Part shown: piece after piece, positions 59,003-64,000 of the stretch | Layout: every line of letters begins with the position of its first letter | How positions within the stretch are numbered: the stretch's first letter is position 1 | Assembly: GCA_900551715.1 (NCBI GenBank) | Contig: URXG01000002.1 | Coordinates: 1 to 64,000 of the forward strand | Direction: 5' to 3' | DNA length: 64,000 nt | Origin: an uncultured Blautia sp. | GTDB lineage: Bacteria > Bacillota > Clostridia > Lachnospirales > Lachnospiraceae | The notes under the pieces: model-generated | Told to the model about the DNA's origin: nothing | What the model saw: only the letters and a program-made list of their open reading frames with translations | Databases searched by the model: none | Program-made: the position numbers and the translations under genes

Positions 59003-60334
59003 TTATTCCGACTTCTTATTACCGGTGATGTTTTTCTCCAGTACCCGATTCAAAATATCTGCAAAAGGCTCCATGGCGTTTTTTACTTCCTGGACTGTAT
59101 TGGTCTGTGCTCCTGCCTCAAGAAGAATGGATCTTGGACGCATATGAAGATTGTAACGATACCCTGCCAGATAAATTCCTCTGTAAAAATCCGGATAATA
59201 CTCTGCTGCTTCGTATTCCAGCTGAAAAGAAAAAGCCAGATTGTCCTGTATGTATGGATTTGGCAGATATCCAAGACTGCCGCTTTGGTTGGTATAGCTG
59301 AGCCCATTATAAAAAAGGATCTGGGCTGTAGGCTTTCCGTTAATTTCTGTAACCAGCTTCCGGTCTTCCGGCACTCCGTCCCTGTGAAGGTCGATCACCA
59401 CCTGAATGTTCTCATTTTCCGCCAGAACAGGTTCCAGATATTCTCTTGCATAGTCGTAGGCTTTGCTTCTGTCCAGCTCTCCGCTTTTCATATCAAAAGC
59501 TTCCCTTACATGAAGAACCTGATATTCATATTGCTCTGTAAGAATTTCTGTCAGATAATCCCCCACTCCCAGAATGGTATCTTCTTCCATGCCTTCTCTG
59601 GAATCTGCAAAAGCCTCCTGGGAATGGCTGTGATAAATAAGGATCTGCGGCACATTCTGATCTTTCTTCAGGGAAAAATCTTCCCGGAGAAAAGAAGCTG
59701 CATTCAGCTGTACCGCATCTGCTGTCGTTCCCTCATCTACAATAAAGAAATGATTCATAAGATAATCCTGATCTGCCAGTATTTCCGGGGAAAGATCCAG
59801 CACAGGAGCTGGTTTGATATCTGCAGAAACACTGGCAACTTCTTTATGATCCTTTTTCGGCTTCTCTGTTGATTCCGGCATTTCTGCAGGTTTCTCCGTA
59901 GGTTCTGTTGGATTCGGCGTTTCTGTAGGTTCTTCCGCAGGTTCTGTTGGATTTGGCGTTTCTGTAGGTGCTTCCGTAGGTTCTGTTGGATTTGGCGTTT
60001 CTGTAGGTGCTTCCGTAGGTTCTGTTGGATTCGGCGTTTCCACCGGCTCGTCCACTGTATAATCTTTATTTTGATCTTTATTTTGATTTTCTTTCCGAAT
60101 CTCTTTTCCCAGATATTCCCCGTTATTTTCCATCAGAAGCTGATAGGTTTCCTGATCCTTCTGCTGCTGTCCCAGGGCACTGTCCTCCAGAAAACAGTAC
60201 AGTGGAAACTGTCTGTAGATATTTTCACCTGGCCAGAAAGGACCTGGCGTTATCACAAGTACTGCCACAAAACAGACACTCAAAAACAGACAGACTGCTT
60301 TCTGGAGTCCCGACACTGGATCACCACCTTTCAT
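59003..60334 (-). CDS. spoIIP: Stage II sporulation protein P
   Basis: A peptidoglycan amidase/endopeptidase needed for engulfment. In 443 residues: one N-terminal membrane segment (about 12-30), a spacer with Thr/Glu/Pro repeats (about 98-160) and a SpoIIP domain with the zinc/catalytic motifs H235-S-H237-SQE and DLHRD (H317). An ATG at 60334 has a weak site; a GTG at 60316 with AAAGGTGG 8 nt upstream is an equal candidate. It follows gpr by 26 bp, the conserved order. Expression in the mother cell is expected from the family. Confidence 0.9.
   Translation of the reverse strand: MKGGDPVSGLQKAVCLFLSVCFVAVLVITPGPFWPGENIYRQFPLYCFLEDSALGQQQKDQETYQLLMENNGEYLGKEIRKENQNKDQNKDYTVDEPVETPNPTEPTEAPTETPNPTEPTEAPTETPNPTEPAEEPTETPNPTEPTEKPAEMPESTEKPKKDHKEVASVSADIKPAPVLDLSPEILADQDYLMNHFFIVDEGTTADAVQLNAASFLREDFSLKKDQNVPQILIYHSHSQEAFADSREGMEEDTILGVGDYLTEILTEQYEYQVLHVREAFDMKSGELDRSKAYDYAREYLEPVLAENENIQVVIDLHRDGVPEDRKLVTEINGKPTAQILFYNGLSYTNQSGSLGYLPNPYIQDNLAFSFQLEYEAAEYYPDFYRGIYLAGYRYNLHMRPRSILLEAGAQTNTVQEVKNAMEPFADILNRVLEKNITGNKKSE
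59901..60056 (-). repeat. 39-bp tandem repeat inside spoIIP
   Basis: Four near-identical 39-bp units start at 59901, 59940, 59979 and 60018. Each encodes 13 residues of TETPNPTEPTEAP type. The copies are in frame, so unit number can change without breaking spoIIP. Confidence 0.8.
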
Positions 60335-60360
60335 GGTATCCTATGAACTGCAAAGTAAGA

Positions 60361-61275
60361 TTATGATAAATCTTCTCCGAATGCCAGATTCAGTCCCTCT
60401 GAAATGGTATAGCTTAAATACTTCACTGTTTCATCTACATTTTTCGGGGTAACAAACATACTGTACAGATTAGGTGCGATCATTTCTTCCAGAAATTCTT
60501 TCTTTTCTCTTTCCTCCAGTGCATCCAGAAGGTGTGCCATGGAATCATGGACAATCGTCGCCGCATCTACCACTGTAGGTACTCCGATGCCGATCACTTT
60601 CACTTTCAGAGTTTCTTCTGTAAGCCCGTTTCTGTGGTTTCCTACTCCAGAGCCTGGATGTATCCCTGTGTCTGTAATCTGGATAGTCCTGCTGAGTCTG
60701 CGGATACTTCTGGCAGCCAATGCATCTACTACCACTACCACATCTGGTTTTGTCTCTTGTACCACACCCTGGATAATCTCTGAAGTTTCCATTCCTGTCT
60801 GCGCCATTACACCGGGAACGATTCCACTGGTCCGGTGAATCCTTCCATCTCCCAGACTTTTCAACCCATATTCCCGCACAAGATGTCTGGTCATCTTCAG
60901 ATTTTCCACTACATGAGGTCCAAGAGAATCAGCTGTGATCTCCTGATTGCCAAGTCCCACCACAAGAATTGATTTTTCTGTTTCCAGATCTATAAGGTTT
61001 CTCAGATGCACTGCCACTTCTTCTGAAATTTCTCTGTGATAGTCCTCATCCGGTGAGGACAGTTCCGGTGCTTCAATGGTAATATAATTTCCCTGCGGAC
61101 GTCCCATCAGTCTGGCTCCGTTTTCTGTTGTGATCTTTACGATTGTAGTCCGGATATCTCTTTCCTTATTATAATCTTCCTGAATCTCCACACCCCGGAT
61201 CTCCACATTTTCTTCCTGAAATCGTTCTGTAGTTTCCAGTGCAAGATCTGTCCGGATTCTGCTGCCTTCTCTCAT
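60361..61275 (-). CDS. gpr: Germination protease (GPR)
   Basis: The spore protease starts degradation of small acid-soluble proteins on germination. The start at 61275 (304 residues) was chosen because AGGAGG lies 8 nt upstream; an ATG at 61281 is too close to it and one at 61299 has no site. The N-terminus REGSRIRTDLALET is the conserved pro-region and cleavage area. The core contains VVGLGNQEITADSLGP and VVVVDALAARS. It is a complete aspartic-type A25 peptidase. It diverges from rpsT as in other Firmicutes. Confidence 0.92.
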   Translation of the reverse strand: MREGSRIRTDLALETTERFQEENVEIRGVEIQEDYNKERDIRTTIVKITTENGARLMGRPQGNYITIEAPELSSPDEDYHREISEEVAVHLRNLIDLETEKSILVVGLGNQEITADSLGPHVVENLKMTRHLVREYGLKSLGDGRIHRTSGIVPGVMAQTGMETSEIIQGVVQETKPDVVVVVDALAARSIRRLSRTIQITDTGIHPGSGVGNHRNGLTEETLKVKVIGIGVPTVVDAATIVHDSMAHLLDALEEREKKEFLEEMIAPNLYSMFVTPKNVDETVKYLSYTISEGLNLAFGEDLS

Positions 61276-61319
61276 GGTCATTTCCTCCTGCTCTTTCATA
61301 CTGACTGTCTGGCACTCTT

Positions 61320-61363
61320 ACAGTTATGAATTCCTTTCGGGATACTGCCTGCTGAATAGTTAC
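61320..61363. repeat. GTAACT-type inverted-repeat element (degenerate copy)
   Basis: The right half CGGGATACTGCCTGCTGAATAGTTAC matches the copy at 43562-43607 in all but two positions. The left arm (ACAGTTATGAATTC) is decayed. It lies upstream of gpr, in the divergent region with rpsT. Confidence 0.55.
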
Positions 61364-61439
61364 CAGATTTTTATATTTTTACTTTTTGCCGTAACCTGTT
61401 AAATTATGTATTAAAAAAGATATTTTCCAGTTTTTCCTA

Positions 61440-61468
61440 TTGACAATCCCTGACAAATATACTAATAT
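61440..61468 (+). promoter_or_regulatory. Strong promoter of rpsT
   Basis: Consensus TTGACA (61440-61445), exactly 17 bp and TAATAT (61463-61468) give a leader of about 75 nt. The leader holds an ACAGGA/TCCTGT inverted repeat. Confidence 0.85.
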
Positions 61469-61551
61469 ATATAAGCATGTTTACAGGAGCGCCCGTGTCT
61501 GTTCCTGTGACAACGACACAAAATCAGAATCTGAAATGGAGGTGTACCACA

Positions 61552-61815
61552 TTGGCTAACATCAAATCTGCTAAGAAAAGAATTTTAGTAAACAGAACTA
61601 AAGCTGCGAGAAACAAATCTATCCGTTCTGCTGTTAAGACTTCCATCAAGAAAGTAGAAGTTGCAGTTAAGAATAATGATAAAGCTGCTGCACAGACAGC
61701 TCTTACAGAAGCTATCGCTACTATCAGCAAAGCTACTTCCAAGGGCGTTTACCACAAAAACAACTGTGCAAGAAAAGTTTCCCGTTTAACAAAAGCTGTC
61801 AACAGCATTGGCTAA
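61552..61815 (+). CDS. rpsT: 30S ribosomal protein S20
   Basis: An 87-residue S20, Lys/Ala-rich, with the signature N-terminus ANIKSAKKRI. The start is a TTG at 61552, with GGAGG at 61538-61542. An ATG at 61477 would add 25 residues unlike any S20. A rare UUG start is also used by E. coli rpsT, where S20 limits its own translation; similar control here is inference. Strong promoter and terminator, monocistronic. Confidence 0.96.
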   Translation: MANIKSAKKRILVNRTKAARNKSIRSAVKTSIKKVEVAVKNNDKAAAQTALTEAIATISKATSKGVYHKNNCARKVSRLTKAVNSIG

Positions 61816-61827
61816 TAAAGGAAATCG

Positions 61828-61855
61828 TTTTTAATTATAAGCTTATAATTAAAAA
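61828..61855. repeat. Perfect 28-bp AT-rich palindrome
   Basis: TTTTTAATTATAAG/CTTATAATTAAAAA is exactly self-complementary. It lies between the rpsT stop and the rpsT terminator and shares five A residues with the terminator's left arm. Confidence 0.6.
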
Positions 61856-61887
61856 GACAGTCACACCGTCAGTGACTGTCTTTTTTT
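61851..61887. terminator. Bidirectional terminator between rpsT and nadA
   Basis: A perfect 14-bp stem (AAAAAGACAGTCAC paired to 61872-61885) has a 7-nt loop and T-runs on both strands. A second hairpin, CCAGGGG/CCCCTGG at 61891-61913, follows the nadA stop but lacks a T-run. Confidence 0.92.
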
Positions 61888-61916
61888 ATACCAGGGGTTC
61901 TTTTGCCCCCTGGATA

Positions 61917-62834
61917 TCATCCGCCTAACTCTACCATTCTGTGGATGCAGCGTCCTGCACCTTCCATTACATCAGCAGGAAGTTCTATTTCTTCTCCTCC
62001 ACATCCTTTCAGACAATTATATACGTCCATCAGTGTGGTTACTTTCATGTTCATACATGTAAGCTGCACTGCCAGAGGATAAAATTTCTTATCGGGACAT
62101 GCAAACTGCAGATGTTCTACAATGCTGTTCTCTGTTCCGATGATAAATTCTTTTTTTTCTGAATTCTTTGCATAATTCATAATGCCTGTAGTAGAACCAA
62201 CAAAATCCGCCTTTTCCACTACTTCCTGGCGGCACTCCGGATGTACCAGAAGCAATGCCTCTGGGTGAGCCTTTCGTGCTTTTTCCACGTCCTTTACACT
62301 GACTACGATATGCCTTGGACATCCACCTTTATAAAACGCAAATTCTTTTTCCGGAAGTTTCTCTGCAACATAACGTCCCAGGTTAGGATCCGGGATAAAA
62401 AGGATCTTGTCATTCTCCAGCTGACTGCAGATCTGCACTGCGGAAGAAGAAGTTACACAGACATCACACTCCGTTTTCAGTTCTGATGTAGTATTAATAT
62501 AAGCAACCACTGCATGATCCGGATATTCTGCTTTCAGTTTACGAAGGCTTTCCAGATCAAGCTGTTCTGCCATAGGACATCCTGCTGCCGGATTGGCAAG
62601 CCAGACTTTTTTGTCCGGACTTAAGACTTTACATGTTTCTGCCATAAACCGTACACCGCACATGATCACACCACTGCAGTCACTTCCTGATGCCTGGACA
62701 CTGAGTCCATAGGAATCTCCCATATAATCTGCCACTTCCAGGATCTCCTGTCCCTGATATGCATGTGCCAGAATGCAGATATCTTTTTCTTTTTTCAGAC
62801 GCAGGATCTCCTGCTGAATTTCTGCAATTGTCAT
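61917..62834 (-). CDS. nadA: Quinolinate synthase NadA
   Basis: This 4Fe-4S enzyme condenses iminoaspartate with dihydroxyacetone phosphate to quinolinate in de novo NAD synthesis. At 305 residues it is the short NadA type. Cluster cysteines by family pattern are C86 (AGCPMAE), C172 (GGCPRH) and C260 (TCMNMK). Its start overlaps the niaR stop by 4 bp. It is the last gene of a nadC-niaR-nadA unit. Confidence 0.95.
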   Translation of the reverse strand: MTIAEIQQEILRLKKEKDICILAHAYQGQEILEVADYMGDSYGLSVQASGSDCSGVIMCGVRFMAETCKVLSPDKKVWLANPAAGCPMAEQLDLESLRKLKAEYPDHAVVAYINTTSELKTECDVCVTSSSAVQICSQLENDKILFIPDPNLGRYVAEKLPEKEFAFYKGGCPRHIVVSVKDVEKARKAHPEALLLVHPECRQEVVEKADFVGSTTGIMNYAKNSEKKEFIIGTENSIVEHLQFACPDKKFYPLAVQLTCMNMKVTTLMDVYNCLKGCGGEEIELPADVMEGAGRCIHRMVELGG

Positions 62835-63373
62835 AAATCAATTTTCCTTTCTATCTCCCATGGCTGAAGAGGAGCCAGAAAACCGGTTTCTTTCAGCTGT
62901 TTTTCAATAAGATCCAGTCTTTCTTCACTGGATGCTTCCACCAGATGATAATGATATCCGGATGTAGCACTGCTGAGTACTGTGGAGTGACTGTTCTGCA
63001 GGGCTTCCACAAACTCTGCCACATCCTGTCTGGAACGGATATCCATTTCTGCTGACACGCGTCCATAGACTCTGTGGCTGATACTGATATTCTTCACCCT
63101 TCCTCCACAGTCTACAATAAGGGTCAGCTCTTCTGCAGCCTGCTCCTGACTGTGACGCACTTTAAATTCTCTTGTACAGCTTACATCCTGCTGCATTACA
63201 TAGCCTCTGGTGGTGGAAAGAATACCCTGGGTGGACGCCCTTATTACTGCCAGATCCTGTACGATCACCTGTCTGCTGACACCAAATCGGGAAGCAAGTG
63301 TCCTGGCAGCTATGGGCGTATCTGCGTTCTGTAGAAGCATCAGGATTTCTCTACGTCTTTCTGCAGTATTCAT
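62831..63373 (-). CDS. niaR: NAD biosynthesis repressor NiaR (NadR/3H family)
   Basis: A 180-residue regulator: N-terminal HTH (about 6-60; ARTLASRFGVSRQVIVQDLAVIRAS) and C-terminal 3H domain (about 75-170) with histidines in VRHSQEQA, SHRVYGR and GYHYHLVEA that bind metal and nicotinate. NiaR represses de novo and salvage NAD genes when niacin is present. It lies between nadC and nadA, so it probably regulates its own unit from an operator beyond the window edge. GAGAGGAG precedes the ATG. Confidence 0.9.
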   Translation of the reverse strand: MNTAERRREILMLLQNADTPIAARTLASRFGVSRQVIVQDLAVIRASTQGILSTTRGYVMQQDVSCTREFKVRHSQEQAAEELTLIVDCGGRVKNISISHRVYGRVSAEMDIRSRQDVAEFVEALQNSHSTVLSSATSGYHYHLVEASSEERLDLIEKQLKETGFLAPLQPWEIERKIDL

Positions 63374-63385
63374 AAACGTCTCCTC

Positions 63386-64000
63386 TCACACTGCATGAAG
63401 ATGTTTCATGGAAATGTCAAGAATCGGTGCAGAATGAGTCAGGGCACCACTGGAAACAAAATCCACACCAGTTTCCAGAATCTTCTGGATATTTTCTTTT
63501 GTAATATTACCGGAACACTCAGTCTGTGCTCTTCCATGGATCAGCTCTACTGCCTGTTTCATCACTTCCGGAGTCATATTGTCCAGCATAATGATATCTG
63601 CACCTGCTTCTACTGCTTCTTTTACCTGATCCAGAGTCTCTACTTCGATCTCGATCTTACGGACAAAAGGTGCATAGGCTTTTGCCATCTGGATGGCTTT
63701 GGTAACACTTCCAGCTGCTCCGATGTGGTTATCCTTCAGAAGCACACCATCAGAAAGGTTATAACGGTGGTTGCATCCCCCACCTACACGCACTGCATAT
63801 TTCTCAAAAACACGACAGTTGGGTGTGGTCTTTCTGGTATCCAGAAGAGTGACTTTGCTGCCTTTCAGAAGTGCTGCCACCTGGCTGGTATAAGTGGCAA
63901 TTCCACTCATTCTCTGAAGATAATTCAGTGCCACTCTTTCTCCGGAAAGAAGGACCCTGATATCACCTGTTACAACTGCCAGAAGCTGTCCACTGGTAAC
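63386..64000 (-). CDS. nadC: Nicotinate-nucleotide pyrophosphorylase NadC (partial)
   Basis: Converts quinolinate and PRPP to nicotinate mononucleotide. The frame stays open to the window edge, so the N-terminal part is cut off; at least 204 residues are present. Recognisable parts are SGERVALNYLQRMSGIAT, LLDTRKTTPNCR, VRVGGGCNHRYNLSD, KDNHI and the C-terminal IMLDNM and GVDFVSSGALTHS. It lies 12 bp upstream of niaR. nadB is expected outside the window. Confidence 0.95.
   Translation of the reverse strand, partial: VTSGQLLAVVTGDIRVLLSGERVALNYLQRMSGIATYTSQVAALLKGSKVTLLDTRKTTPNCRVFEKYAVRVGGGCNHRYNLSDGVLLKDNHIGAAGSVTKAIQMAKAYAPFVRKIEIEVETLDQVKEAVEAGADIIMLDNMTPEVMKQAVELIHGRAQTECSGNITKENIQKILETGVDFVSSGALTHSAPILDISMKHLHAV

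Noticed and set aside
59901..60056. CRISPR-like regular repeat
   Set aside because: The units are contiguous without spacers and lie in frame inside spoIIP.
61477..61551. Longer ATG start for rpsT
   Set aside because: The 25 extra residues are unlike S20 and would begin almost at the transcription start. The TTG at 61552 has GGAGG at 9 nt and gives the family N-terminus.
1..64000. rRNA, tRNA, riboswitch or CRISPR array
   Set aside because: Intergenic gaps were read on both strands. None shows a tRNA clover-leaf, T-box, known riboswitch core or spaced repeats.

Overview
The window looks like a chromosomal segment of an anaerobic, spore-forming Firmicute of the Lachnospiraceae (Blautia/Ruminococcus-like). 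This is inferred from moderate GC, AGGAGG ribosome binding sites, the sporulation genes gpr and spoIIP next to rpsT and lepA, a CdaA/CdaR c-di-AMP operon, a P-Ser-type HPr, and secreted proteins with glucan/choline-binding-like repeats. Nearly everything is transcribed leftward (minus strand). Only a catalytically dead DacF paralogue, a PepV-type dipeptidase and rpsT point right. No rRNA, tRNA, CRISPR array, prophage or intact transposase was seen.

Layout. 1-2.8 kb: two secreted proteins and the first two copies of a structured dispersed element. 2.8-8.2 kb: a polytopic GT-C-like protein, a zinc-ribbon protein, a ClpX-type unfoldase and an HtrA protease. 8.4-36 kb: a large surface-polysaccharide locus. 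It holds a polyprenyl-phosphate sugar transferase, an LCP ligase with a Gly/Asp-rich tail, several GT2 enzymes (three are paralogous double-GT2 proteins), YfhO, a Wzm/Wzt exporter whose Wzt has an extra C-terminal domain, a methyltransferase-kinase-like-coiled-coil protein resembling the WbdD chain terminator, an active DacF, a sugar aminotransferase, a GtrB-like GT2, two EamA/ArnE-F-like half transporters, and two ATP-grasp proteins, one fused to a D-cysteine-desulfhydrase-like PLP domain. 36-42.7 kb: an L,D-transpeptidase with wall-binding repeats, HPr, CdaR, CdaA and two unknown membrane proteins. 42.8-53 kb: comF, recD2, mreB, uvrA, hemW, a small lipoprotein and lepA. 53-59 kb: a peptide-uptake and hydrolysis island (two XRE-cupin regulators, OPT transporter, M29/NicX-like enzyme, M20 dipeptidase) lying inside the otherwise conserved rpsT-gpr-spoIIP-lepA-hemW neighbourhood. 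59-64 kb: spoIIP, gpr, rpsT, and the NAD genes nadA-niaR-nadC, with nadC cut by the window edge.

How the genes fit together. The 8-36 kb genes can be read as one pathway: lipid-linked initiation, elongation by multi-domain GT2 enzymes, end-capping by a WbdD-like protein, recognition and export by Wzm/Wzt, decoration through a lipid-linked (amino)sugar route (aminotransferase, GtrB-like enzyme, flippase halves, GT-C proteins), and attachment to peptidoglycan by LCP. The ATP-grasp/PLP pair at the head of the same run of genes is the least explained part and is the best candidate for an undescribed chemistry.

The most distinctive non-coding signal is a family of about 180-bp elements (968-1146, 2575-2757, 54371-54549). 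Two copies are 98% identical. The third has different stem sequences but the same 9-6-4-6-10-9 stem geometry and the same unpaired motifs, which is what compensatory evolution of a structured RNA looks like.
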